Shown: positions 35,373-46,115 of the stretch, piece after piece
How the letters are laid out: each line of letters opens with the position of its first letter
Position numbering within the stretch: the stretch's first letter is position 1
Source of the DNA: Epichloe hybrida
Lineage: Eukaryota; Ascomycota; Sordariomycetes; Hypocreales; Clavicipitaceae
Direction of reading: 5' to 3'
Assembly (NCBI GenBank): GCA_019022495.1
Contig: JAFEKR010000003.1
Coordinates: 2,356,001 to 2,420,000, forward strand
DNA length: 64,000 nucleotides
Program-made: the position numbers and the translations under genes
Notes under the pieces: generated by a model
The model's input: only the letters and a program-made list of their open reading frames with translations
Database searches by the model: none
What the model was told of the DNA's origin: nothing

Positions 35373-38300
35373 ATGCTTCGAAACGCCGCCAAAGCAGCGC
35401 GCAAAGCTGTAACCGAACTGTCACAATACCCAAAGCCCGGCGACACACTCCATGGCTTTACGCTAGTCCGTTCGAAACATGTCCCCGAGTTGGAATTGAC
35501 GGCTCTTCACCTTCAGCATGATAAGACCGGCGCCGACTACTTACACATTGCCAGAGACGATAGCAACAATGTCTTCTCCATTGGCTTCAAGACCAACCCC
35601 CCCGATGACACTGGCGTACCACATATCCTCGAGCATACTACGTTGTGTGGAAGCAAAAATTATCCCATCCGCGATCCCTTTTTCAAGATGCTTCCCCGAA
35701 CCCTCTCCAACTTCATGAACGCCTTCACTGCTTCGGACCACACTTTTTATCCATTTGCGACGACAAACACGCAAGACTTCAAGAACCTCATGTCCGTTTA
35801 TCTGGACTCTACCTTGCATCCCCTGCTGAAGGAATCCGACTTCAACCAGGAAGGATGGAGGATTGGCCCAGAGAACCCGCTGGGGGAAACCGATGAAAGC
35901 AAGAAGTTGGTATTCAAAGGTGTTGTCTACAACGAGATGAAGGGACAGATGTCAGATGCTGGGTATTTGTACTATATTCGTTTCCAAGATCACATCTTCC
36001 CTGACATCAACAACTCGGGAGGTGACCCGGTCAAGATTACCAACTTGACATACGACCAGCTGAAGAATTTCCATGCCCAGCACTACCATCCCAGCAACTC
36101 GAAGCTATTTACCTACGGAGACATGCCCCTGGCAGATCATCTGCAGGAACTTGACGCCAGGTTGCAGGCTTTTGACAAAATTCACGCCGATGGAGAGATT
36201 CACGAGCCAATCAAATTGTGCGGCCCGCGAGAAGTGACGTTGCAAGGCCCCCTCGACCCGTTAGTCGACCCCGATCGCCAATACAAAACATCTATATCTT
36301 GGATTACCGGCGATACGGCAGACGTTGTCGAATCATTCGCAATTGCCTTACTTCAAAATTTGTTGATGGATGGCTATGGCTCGCCGCTGTATCGCGGTCT
36401 CATCGAGACCGGCATGGGTGCGGACTGGAGCCCCAATGCCGGATACGACAGCTCGGCTAAGCATGGCATCTTCTCAATAGGTCTGACCGGCGTTCAGGAA
36501 GCTGACGTGCCCAAGTTGAAGGAGAGAGTTCAAGAGATTCTGCGTCAAGTGCGGGAAACAGGGTTCGACAGGACCAAAATTGATGGCGCATTGCACCAAT
36601 TGGAGCTATCCCTGAAGCACAAGACTGCCAACTTTGGGGTCTCCATGCTGAACAGGCTCAAGCCGAAATGGTTTAATGGAACGGACCCCTTTGACTCTCT
36701 GGCTTGGAATGACACGATTTCGGCATTCCAGAACAAGCTTGCAGAGGGTGACTACCTCGAGGGCTTGGTCGACAAGTATCTCCTCAACGATAACGCACTG
36801 ACCTTCACCATGGCACCGTCAGTGACATTCAGCGAGGAACTTGTCAAGGAAGAGCAGCAACGACTGTCTGGCAGAATTTCAGATGCAATTGAGCGGGCTG
36901 GAAGCGAAGAGAAGGCTCGCAAGGGGTTTGAGCAGCGTGAGCAGGACCTTCTCTTGGAGCAGAACAAGACCAACACGGAAGACCTCGGCTGTTTGCCAAT
37001 TGTACACGTCAAGGATATTCCGCGATCCCAGGAACCGGTGGTTGTCCGTGAAGAAGTGCTGCATGACACGTCAATTCAATGGCGTGAGGCTCCAACGAAT
37101 GGCTTGACCTATTTCCGGGCAATCAACACGTTGGGAAACTTACCTGATGATCTTCGAGAGCTGATACCTCTCTTCACTGACAGCGTTATGCGTCTTGGCA
37201 CCAAGGGAAAGACCATGGAGCAACTCGAGGACCTCATCAAACTATCTACTGGCGGTGTATCTGTGGGGTACCACTCTACCCCCTCGCCTACAGACTTCCA
37301 ATCTTCCAGTGAGGGCATCATATTCACCGGGATGGCGCTCGATCGTAACGTCCCTGTCATGTTTGACATTCTGCGCGAACTAGTACTGGAAACCGATTTT
37401 GACAGCCCCGAAGCTTCCTTGCGCATTAGACAGCTGCTGCACGCATCCGCGGACGGTGCCGTCAACGACATTGCCTCATCAGGCCACCGATTCGCCGTAG
37501 GTTATGCCGAATCGAGCCTCACGCGCAGCGCTTGGCTGAGACAACAGGTAGCTGGGCTGTCCCAGGTCAAGCTTATCGCAAGGTTGGCGGGTAGGCCTGA
37601 GTCTGACAAGCTGCTAGACGTCGTTCACAAGCTGAAGCAGATTCAAGCCTTTGCCTTGTCGAGTGATAACATGCGCGCGGCCGTCACATGTGGAACGGAG
37701 AGCGTCTCACAGAACTCCAACAACCTCCAAAGCTTCGTGAAGAGTCTTCCCAAGGATGTTTCCGACCTGAAGAATCCAGAGCCGCGAAAACTTCCAAATG
37801 ACCGCAAGACATTTTTTCCACTTCCATACCAAGTCTACTACGGTGGTTTGTCAGTTCCCACAGCATCGTATACGGCTCCCGAGGGCGCACCTCTGCAAAT
37901 CCTCTCTCAACTCCTCACACACAAGCATTTGCACCATGAAATTCGCGAGAAGGGCGGTGCGTACGGCGGTGGAGCCATGTACAAGCCGCTAGATGGCTTG
38001 TTTGGATTCTACTCTTACCGTGACCCCAATCCCCAGAACACTTTGGGCATCATGCGCAATGCTGGCAAGTGGGCCATCAACAAGGAATGGTCCGACCAAG
38101 ATCTGGAAGAAGCCAAGATTTCTGTTTTCCAGGCTGTCGATGCACCCAAAGCCGTTAATCAAGAAGGAATGGCCAAGTTCCTTTCCGGCATCACGGAGGA
38201 AATGAAGCAGAAGAAGAGAGAGCAGCTTTTGGAGGTATCAAAAGACCAAGTCAAGCAAGTTGCTCAGAAGTATCTTGTCGAGGCCATAGAAAGTGGCGAA

Positions 38301-38387
38301 GAGCGCACCGCTTTCCTCGGCGAGCGTCAGTCATGGGTGGATGACACATGGAAAACCCAGGAGATGAACGTCACGGTCGGCGAATAA
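35373..38387 (+). CDS. CYM1: Mitochondrial presequence protease Cym1/PreP (M16C)
   Basis: Degrades cleaved targeting peptides in the mitochondrial matrix or intermembrane space. Single exon, 1004 aa from [13 protein letters not shown], a typical short basic presequence. The inverted zinc motif HILEH is at residues 84-88 inside the family block [14 protein letters not shown], with the downstream Glu in [33 protein letters not shown] is also canonical. The C-terminal M16C-associated part is complete ([25 protein letters not shown]). Length is normal for fungal Cym1. The ORF extends upstream to 35250, but the ATG at 35373 gives the presequence. Very secure. Confidence 0.97.
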   Translation: MLRNAAKAARKAVTELSQYPKPGDTLHGFTLVRSKHVPELELTALHLQHDKTGADYLHIARDDSNNVFSIGFKTNPPDDTGVPHILEHTTLCGSKNYPIRDPFFKMLPRTLSNFMNAFTASDHTFYPFATTNTQDFKNLMSVYLDSTLHPLLKESDFNQEGWRIGPENPLGETDESKKLVFKGVVYNEMKGQMSDAGYLYYIRFQDHIFPDINNSGGDPVKITNLTYDQLKNFHAQHYHPSNSKLFTYGDMPLADHLQELDARLQAFDKIHADGEIHEPIKLCGPREVTLQGPLDPLVDPDRQYKTSISWITGDTADVVESFAIALLQNLLMDGYGSPLYRGLIETGMGADWSPNAGYDSSAKHGIFSIGLTGVQEADVPKLKERVQEILRQVRETGFDRTKIDGALHQLELSLKHKTANFGVSMLNRLKPKWFNGTDPFDSLAWNDTISAFQNKLAEGDYLEGLVDKYLLNDNALTFTMAPSVTFSEELVKEEQQRLSGRISDAIERAGSEEKARKGFEQREQDLLLEQNKTNTEDLGCLPIVHVKDIPRSQEPVVVREEVLHDTSIQWREAPTNGLTYFRAINTLGNLPDDLRELIPLFTDSVMRLGTKGKTMEQLEDLIKLSTGGVSVGYHSTPSPTDFQSSSEGIIFTGMALDRNVPVMFDILRELVLETDFDSPEASLRIRQLLHASADGAVNDIASSGHRFAVGYAESSLTRSAWLRQQVAGLSQVKLIARLAGRPESDKLLDVVHKLKQIQAFALSSDNMRAAVTCGTESVSQNSNNLQSFVKSLPKDVSDLKNPEPRKLPNDRKTFFPLPYQVYYGGLSVPTASYTAPEGAPLQILSQLLTHKHLHHEIREKGGAYGGGAMYKPLDGLFGFYSYRDPNPQNTLGIMRNAGKWAINKEWSDQDLEEAKISVFQAVDAPKAVNQEGMAKFLSGITEEMKQKKREQLLEVSKDQVKQVAQKYLVEAIESGEERTAFLGERQSWVDDTWKTQEMNVTVGE

Positions 38388-38465
38388 AACACGAGAAGAC
38401 AACTTTCCCGCCCCTGTCATTCACCCATGAGTCTGAGGGATAGACGGATAACTCAAGATGCAACT

Positions 38466-38488
38466 ACACACACACACACACACACACA
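38466..38488. repeat. (CA)n microsatellite
   Basis: Eleven to twelve perfect AC dinucleotides in the CYM1 3' flank. Confidence 0.9.
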
Positions 38489-39087
38489 GAGTCAACGAAG
38501 ACACGAAAAGGATGCACACATAGAACTGCCCTGCTTGGGCGTCCGACCCCGCCACCCGAATTTACTATACAACCATGACAACAATGCTCATTGCATACCA
38601 GGATACGCAAACGGCAAAGGCTTTATATAAGAATAATCTCCCCCATATGTCCATATAACATGTAATACTATCCTATGAGAACACCCGACTGCTAACTTAG
38701 CGGTGGTACAAATATGTCCCAGTGATTGAAGTTCAAAGTTGAACCAGAAGCGTTAAGATACAATACATCTTTTTGCCGAACGAGGGGGAATTGCCGCCCT
38801 CTCGCTTCAACACCATGGCTTAAAGACCACAGAGCAGCGCAAGAAAAAAAATAAAAATGACGTGCGATTCCGTGACTTCCTTGTGGTCATGCCAAAACTT
38901 TAATCTCCAACTCATCTCTACGCAGAACCTGCTTCAAAAAGCCCGCGGCGCTATCTAGCATCAGGTGATCTTTCTGTGGCACGAGGGTCTCGAGGAGTAT
39001 GATTTGGAGATAGACAGGATGGTATACAAGCAATGGATGAGAACGCATTGGGCTCGTTCTATCAGAGCAGGAGCCCCTGAGCATTGG

Positions 39088-39231
39088 GTTACCGGACTAA
39101 AGAGCAGAGTACATTTACATTGTGTTACCGGACTAAAGAGCAGAGTACATTTACATTGTGTTACCGGAGTAAAGAGCAGAGTACATTTACATTATGTTAC
39201 CGGACTAAAGAGCAGAGTACATTTACATTGT
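39088..39231. repeat. 36-bp tandem repeat, four copies
   Basis: Unit starts GTTACCGGACTAAAGAGCAG and ends ACATTTACATTGT; copies begin at 39088, 39124, 39160 and 39196. They differ only at one base in copy 3 (GGAGT for GGACT) and one at its end (ATTAT for ATTGT). Because 36 is a multiple of 3 the array is open in frame and would read VTGLKSRVHLHC repeats on the + strand, but no gene context supports translation. Confidence 0.95.
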
Positions 39232-41444
39232 GTGGAGAATGTTTGGCACACTTGATGCATTAGTCATGGCTCACAGCCAGTTTCACCGCATGTACATATG
39301 TCTCTGTAGAATGCAGAGTCAATGAGTCAGAAACTTGAATGGGATGGCACGTTCAATGTATGTTTCTGGTTGGAGACCATGATGCAATGCGTTTCGACGA
39401 TCTACATGTATATTTTCATGAATACAGATGGATAACGCCTCGCAGAGACATTGCGGTGAGGGTGGCTGCTGTGATCCATGACTCAACCGCGTGCCGTCAG
39501 TGCCGAGAGCTGTCTGCCGAGGAGCGGGACGCGGGAATAAGGAAACATCAGAAGATGTTAGTGCGGTGGGCTCGGTTCCAAGGTCAAGTACGGAGTACGG
39601 AGTATCAAAGCGGAGTTTGTGAAGGGAGAGCTTATGCCTAACATGCGGTTCGGAGTACATCACGTGTGACAAGCTTTGGCCGGACCCATATTAGTGTTAG
39701 GGCTAATCCGTACAAATGCAGGAATAGCACACCTCCGTGGCAAACCGGCAAAGTCTAATTCGTAAACTTGCGCTAAATGCATTGGATGGCGGGAACCACA
39801 TTGTGCAAAGAAGGAGGCAGGAGAAAGGCGGCTGGGGTGCAGTGCATGCGTGGTTCCAGATTGTGTTTCGCCGCGTGCACATCATGTCAAAGCCGCCCAA
39901 GCGCTCGGCAGTAAGTTCCGATTCCTCAAGGCTAACTGACGCAAGTGCCGTCGTGTATTAGAGCTTTGCAGTCAGTCCAGTGACTCGTTTGGTTCACAAG
40001 GGATGAATCGACCATGTCCGTTTGGTGGGCTCATCGATGGCCAGCCAAGAAGGTGGAAATACCTGTTATGGTCATGGTCATGGTTGTTCGGGACGAGGTT
40101 TGTTTCCACGGCAGGCAGTGCTGTTGTCCAAGCATCCTGACCGGGACCGAGTACATCACAGATGGTTCGTCCAGCCACGAGGGTGCGGGCGGCTTCGTTC
40201 AGACCTCGCAATTACTACCATCAAATGCGGTTGATGGAAGACAGCGTCTCGTGAAACAATGCGTCTGTTCCCGGCCGTGGGTTCTCTGACTGGCCAGACC
40301 TGGCCAATGTCTACCGCTAAGTTGAACTATGACGCGCATGGCGAGGGAAGAGAGCAGAAAAAATGCATAGCGGATGTGGAGGCGAAAAACTGGAGATGAT
40401 ATTGACCATGTATGGTGAGGGAACATTCTGGCGACCAATCATGGTGGAGCTGCACCGCAGCACCGCATGAGTGGGAAAATGGAAAATACAGGCAATAAGT
40501 TGATTTCCAAGGCCAACAGCGCGGCACCGCGGGAACTGGAGATCGAGTGATCGAGTGGTGTGTGGCTGCGTGCGGCAGAAAAAAATTTGGCCACTGCCCC
40601 TCCATTAATAAGACTCAAGTCTTCCTTCCCTCTTGTGTCCAATCCGTCCGAGAAGACAAAAGCAATCACACAACATCACGTTCGAAGTCGCACCCGCGAA
40701 GAATAGGCACTTTTCGGCTTGTCCGCTACCTCATCATCAATTGCATTGCAACGCAACCAACATCTCTGGAATCCCGAAAACCAGGTTAGTCTCGCTTCGG
40801 CCTCTGGCCGCTTCTACTGTGACACCATCATCCCAAGCCAGCCCGTGCCACGGCACAGCTCTGCCGACCTCCAAGAACCCGTTCGTCGGCCATCCGTCAA
40901 AGTGGCCACCACAACACAATTTCGATGGACCAGCTAATGTCCTGAGCCACGTATCAGTGCTTTGCGCCTGGTTCCCGCATCCCGGAGAAACTGAGAACTG
41001 ACTTTTGGCCATGCCTATAGAGCTTGTTCCCACTTCACTACAACAAAAAAAGTCTCCCCTGACTAGCCTTTGGTCTCCTCAAAGGCAACCCATCCCGTCA
41101 CGGCTCCCCAGGCCGTGAGCTTTGTCAGTGACCAAGATTTCAGTCTTCGAAAGACCGCTCACATCATCAACGCTATCCCTCCTCCCACTGTCTCTGCTGA
41201 AAGCTTCTAAGCGTCTCGAGGCATTCACCTTGTTCGGCGAACCGGTGTTCCAGCCCCCATCCCGGCCGTCTCCAGAATTCTACCAGCTGCCGCATAGGAG
41301 GATCCCTGGGGTTCTTCCTCTTACCGAGGAAGAGTCGAGGAGGCCTCGCCAGTCCACAGAAGGAACAGTTTGCCATCTGTTTCGACCCCCCTAGAACTTG
41401 CCCTTGCTCAGCTAGCCTGAGTATAGAGTCTGATCTACAAAATC

Positions 41445-41451
41445 TATATAA
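41445..41451 (+). promoter_or_regulatory. TATA-like element of the ODC gene
   Basis: TATATAA lies 203 bp upstream of the chosen ODC ATG and 43 bp upstream of the only other ATG in the leader, so transcription could begin near 41475. Inferred from position and sequence. Confidence 0.4.
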
Positions 41452-41493
41452 CCCAGCCAGCCCGTCAACCCTCTTGACATCTTTCCCCTTTAG

Positions 41494-41523
41494 ATGTTCA
41501 TTGAGTACTTGGCTTGTGCCTAG
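41494..41523 (+). promoter_or_regulatory. Candidate uORF in the ODC leader
   Basis: ATG at 41494 opens a nine-codon frame reading MFIEYLACA and stopping at TAG (41521-41523), 124 bp before the ODC start. It is the only ATG between the TATA-like element and the ODC start. Whether it lies in the mRNA is not shown: the CCCCTTTAG directly before it could also be a splice acceptor. Confidence 0.35.
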
Positions 41524-41647
41524 CAACTCGTCAACTCCAAGTCACACGATAGGAAGGCAACTGGTACAAACGTCGGGTGTCTTACACTCGAAACAGACAA
41601 CAAGTTACTCAAACAACTCTCTCTCTCTGGGGTTGCAATCTAGGGAT

Positions 41648-43065
41648 ATGGTTATGGCAACGGCTATCCTTGACAACCACCACCAAAATGTTCATCATAC
41701 GTTGATGAAGAAACCGCTTTTGGCAGACTATCATCATTATCAGCATGCTTCGGTTGATCCCAAGCAACTGATTGGCGATGCCCTTCACAAGCGCGTGGTT
41801 TCCGTTGACCATGAGCTCTGCGAACCTGGCGACGAGGACACGTTCTACGTCGCTGACCTAGGCGATGTCTACCGCCAGCATCTTCGCTGGAAGAAGAATT
41901 TGCCACGTGTGAAGCCATTCTATGGTAAGTAATCAGACTGGCCATCTTCAACAACTTGGCTTTCGATCAAAATCACTTATTTTTTTCTTCTTCTGCAGCC
42001 GTTAAGTGCAACCCCGACCCTCAGGTCCTCCACCTCCTGGCTGAGCTCGGCACCGGGTTTGACTGTGCCTCCAAGGGAGAGATTGAGCAGGTGCTTGGGA
42101 TGGGAACAAGCCCCGATCGCATCATCTATGCTCAGCCATGCAAGACCAACTCGTATGTTCGGTTCGTCAAATCTGTTGGCGTCAAGCAGATGACGTTCGA
42201 CAACGCCGACGAGCTGTACAAGATCGCGAAGCTCTATCCTGAAGCCGATTTGTTCTTGCGCATAATGACGGATGATACATCCAGCTTGTGCCGTCTCAGC
42301 ATGAAGTTTGGTGCTGCCATGGACACTACCGAGGGCCTTCTAGCGGTAGCCAAGGACCTTGGACTCAACGTCGTGGGCGTCAGCTTCCATGTTGGATCCG
42401 GTGCTTCTGACCCTTTGGCCTTCTACAAAGCTGTCCGTGATGCCCACATCGTCTTTCAGCAGGGCGCCGAGCTTGGCCACTCCTTGCGCACCCTGGATGT
42501 TGGCGGCGGATTTTGCGGAGACACATTTGAGCAAATGGCTGGTGTCCTCCGCGAAGCCCTGGACGAGTTCTTCCCAGATGGCAACAAAGTGGAAATCATT
42601 GCTGAGCCCGGCCGATACTATGTCTCCACGGCTTTCACCATTGCTTGCAACGTAATTGCCCGCCGTACCGTTGAGGACCCCACGCTCGATGGCAAAGGCT
42701 ATATGGTGTACGTGAATGACGGAGTCTATGGCAATTTTTCTAGCATCATGTTTGATCACCAGCAACCAGTGGCCAAGATACTCCGAGCCAGCGGACGTAC
42801 CCTCTACAACTCCGCGGCGGCCAATCCCTGCAGTGCAGGTGACGGCGTCGAGTATTCCGTTTGGGGGCCCACGTGCGATGGTATTGACCGAATCAGTGAG
42901 AGCATCCGGTTCGACTCCATTCTGGACGTTGGCGACTGGCTCTACTTTGAAAACATGGGTGCGTATACCAAATGTTCGGCTACCCAATTCAACGGCTTCT
43001 CCAACTCGCACGATGTCATTTATGTGTGCAGCGAGCCTGGCGCCAAGGCCCTCTTGAACATGTAA
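41648..43065 (+). CDS. Ornithine decarboxylase
   Basis: PLP-dependent enzyme making putrescine, the first step of polyamine synthesis (spe-1/SPE1 counterpart). Exons 41648-41924 and 41999-43065, intron 74 bp (GTAAGT..TTCTGCAG); 447 aa. The splice falls inside the PLP site PFYAVKCN, with the Schiff-base Lys at residue 95. Also visible: HVGSG, the phosphate-binding EPGRYY, and WGPTCDGID with the catalytic Cys at residue 385. Start at MVMATAILD; a second ATG two codons later could serve. The His-rich N-terminus ([16 protein letters not shown]) is a local extension. The leader carries a candidate uORF. Very secure. Confidence 0.97.
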
Positions 43066-43816
43066 AGCAACATGCTGTCGTTGGCTTGCGTCTATTCGCC
43101 CTCGAGACATTTGTTGGAGAAAGGGTTGAGGGTTGCTTTATTTTTTTTCTATATTTTGTTTCGGGATACGGTGAGACGGGAAAGATTGAAAAGGCTTTAT
43201 GCCACAAATAACACACAAGTTGTTTCGATTTGTGAAGGTTTTAGAAGAGAATCTATAGGTTCATCTAGACGCATTATGAAAGGGCTTACAACCGAGACGT
43301 TCCTTGTTCGCTGATGGTTATTGCGATGCCCACCAACGGAGCGTGAGCAATCATTTGGCGATCTGCGCCTGGTTGGCCAAGTGGCACATGCTGCGCTGCT
43401 ATGAGAGCTCTACAGGGCTAGCCTATAATATGCCTCATCAACATGCGAATTTAGATTGGCCGCTGGTCATTTGATTGATTGTGCACAAGAATAGCAGCAG
43501 CAGCTTTCCTGGGTCAGGAGCTGTTGTGCAGAAACAGGCCAGTCGATGAGTTTGGTTGTGGGCTGTTAGCTGGCTCACACCGCCGACGAAACTCTTTGCT
43601 CTTGGTGCCTGACTTGGTAGTTAGTTGCTCACATCAGTCCTGTCTCGTCGGGGTCAATGGCTTCACCGCCCCAGACAAGAAACACTTCCGAAAATCAATT
43701 ACGGACACTACGGCAGATGGTTCGCAAACGAAGTCCTGCCTGCATGTGACCAAAAGAGAGAAACAGCTGGTGATGAAAGTATTTGATGCCTCAGGCTCAC
43801 AGCACCTGGACCGTCC

Positions 43817-43848
<32 letters not shown>

Positions 43849-44011
43849 CGATACCCCTCCAACCAAGAAAGTGGGCCCGTAAAATAACATCCCCTCCTCC
43901 TGGGCTTCACACTCTTCCCTGTGTAATCAACTTATCTCCCACTCATCCAACCGTCCATCTCGACTCGCTCGCCCCCCTTTCCGTCGCCGATCTTTCTTCG
44001 CAACAGTCACA
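43066..44011. other. Intergenic: ODC 3' flank and eEF1B promoter
   Basis: 946 bp. It contains a pure A tract of about 29 bp (43817-43845) and a pyrimidine-rich stretch directly before the eEF1B start (CTTTCCGTCGCCGATCTTTC), as usual for highly expressed fungal genes. No gene seen. Confidence 0.55.
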
Positions 44012-45241
44012 ATGGGTTTCACCGATTTTCTCTCCGATGCTGGCTTGAACCGTGAGTTTGTCTCTGCTGACACGAAACCCAATTTCACGTCTGCCTGCGT
44101 GGTGCTGGCGGGCGATGAACCCCCACCCCCGCTACGCCTCCTCGCCATCTCATAATTTTCTTCTTCTTCGGACTTGCGTTTGGCCTTGCCAACGTAGACT
44201 TTTGACTGACCACGTCGATCCGATAGTCCTGAACAACTGGCTTCAGACTCGCTCTTACATTGCCGGGTACGTTGATGAAGTTGTTCCGCACCGTCTTTAG
44301 CCATTTGCACTTTCTGCTGTGCTGTGTAATGGTGGGGGAGGGGCTAGTGAGGAGACAGACAGTGGCTTCATTGACCCGTTCAATATGCTTTCTCAACGTA
44401 CACGACTTTTTGTCAAGTCCCCAAACTTCAAAGCTGCATCGTATCTGCCCCGGTACCCCGCCACTGCATGTCTGCACCCGCAATATCTGCTATCAAAACG
44501 GTCCTCCAGCTACCAAAGCCGATGAACTCTGTTGACTAACTCGTGTCTTGCTCTTTAGCTACTCTGCCACCCAGGCCGATGTTGCTTGCTTCAAGGCTTT
44601 GAAGTCTAGCCCCGATGCTCAGAAGTTCCCCCACGCTGCTCGTTGGTACAAGCACATTGCTACCTTTGAGGACGAGTTCGCCAGCCTCTCCGGCGATGCC
44701 AGCAAGCCCTACACTGTCTACGGACCCGATGTTTCTGAGGTCACCCTGAACCCCGCCAAGGCCCCCGCCGCCGAGGATGATGACGATGATGTCGACCTGT
44801 TCGGCTCTGATGACGAGGAGGATGGCGAGGCCGCCCGTGTCCGTGAGGAGCGTCTGGCCGAGTACCGCAAGAAAAAGGAGGCCAAGCCCAAGACCATTGC
44901 TAAGTCTGTTGTCACTCTTGATGTGAAGCCCTGGGGTGCGTATAGAAGACAAAAGAACCCCTCTCGAACCTGCCTATCGTGACATGGCCCATGCTGACAG
45001 CGCCCCCATAGACGATGAGACCGACATGAAGGCTCTAGAGGAAGCCGTCCGCGGCATTGAAAAAGACGGTCTTGTCTGGGGTACCTCCAAGCTCATCCCC
45101 GTTGGTTTCGGTATCAAGAAGCTCCAGATCAACCTTGTCATTGAGGATGAGAAGATCTCCCTGGCCGAGCTCGAGGAGGAGATCCAGGAATTCGAGGATT
45201 ACGTCCAGTCCACCGATGTTGCTGCCATGCAGAAACTTTAA
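44012..45241 (+). CDS. Translation elongation factor 1-beta (eEF1B alpha, GDP/GTP exchange factor)
   Basis: Recharges eEF1A with GTP during elongation. Exons 44012-44051, 44227-44266, 44559-44935, 45012-45241; 228 aa, standard length. The first two coding exons are only 40 nt each and are followed by introns of 175 and 292 bp, unusually long for this window; the third intron is 76 bp. N-terminal GST-C-like part ([33 protein letters not shown]), acidic centre ([19 protein letters not shown]), then the catalytic exchange domain ([20 protein letters not shown]) ending in AAMQKL. Codon use is strongly C-biased, as expected of a highly expressed gene. Confidence 0.97.
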
Positions 45242-46115
45242 ATGCGTCCCATCATCAACTCTTCGCGCTTCTAACCCCCCGCTCTATACTACGTCCTCCT
45301 CTTACAGATGTAATATCGCAACACAAGGCATAATTCGTTACCCCAAATGAGCATAAACCTCCAATGGATTGTGGAGGCTATGCTGCCGAGTTATGCATCG
45401 CGGCTGCAAACGACAAGTATTGAGTTGAGAGGGAAATTGGGCAGAGAGACAAGACCTCTGCAAGAACATTCAAACATGCCGTTATGAGAGACTCCCTCTC
45501 ACCGAGGAAAAACCTGCCAAAAAATATACCAGAACAACGAATATCATGTCAATATGAGAAGATGGGAAATGGACATCATGACGGATTATTTCTCAGGGAC
45601 CGAGGGGGAGGGGGGGGGTTAGCAAAACTTGTGCACAAGAACCCAAAGTGTTGTTACTACTTCATGACCATAGACTATTACCATCTCGTGTGGTTAGGAC
45701 GCAATATACTTTTACTCTCCTTTGTCGTGATCAGATCTGGGTTTTCTTTGATCTTTTCAAGTGTTATTGGCTAGCATACTTGCATCGCAAACCGTTTTGA
45801 GTAGGAGTTCCGCGGGTACGTACAAAATAGGGATGTTGATGGATTTGATGCTCTGTGTGTGTGTAATGAGCGAGAAACAATGGAGTCACATACAGTTGTA
45901 CTTCTACAGCGACGACTATCAAAACGAAAAGTCCACCAACTCCTTGCTGTTTCCCCTCTCTGCAACCGGTTAGACTTCACGGGACCCTGGGCCAATTGCC
46001 AGTTGCCGTTATTCTTCCAGTCAGAAACCTGGTATCCGAAACTGGATTTTACTGGATTTTGCCAGTCTTGACCTTCCTGTAACGCTGTACCAAAAAAGAA
46101 GCAAGCAACGCAATT
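45242..46115. other. Convergent 3' spacer
   Basis: 874 bp between eEF1B (+) and RAD16 (-). Contains a G tract at about 45609-45618. No gene or repeat of note. Confidence 0.55.

Larger units (their letters stand above)
38388..41647. other. Large intergenic region between CYM1 and ODC
   Basis: 3.3 kb. It holds a (CA)n microsatellite (38466-38488), a four-copy 36-bp tandem repeat (39088-39231), a GTACGGAGTACGGAGTA repeat near 39591, and the ODC promoter/leader at the right. Open frames (for example 40633-41001, +) have no recognisable domain. Confidence 0.5.

Noticed and set aside
39088..39231. CRISPR-like array
   Set aside because: Direct repeats are contiguous without spacers, and the genome is fungal.
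40633..41001. Open frame upstream of ODC
   Set aside because: Low-complexity Pro/Ser/His composition, no conserved motif; probably promoter or leader sequence.
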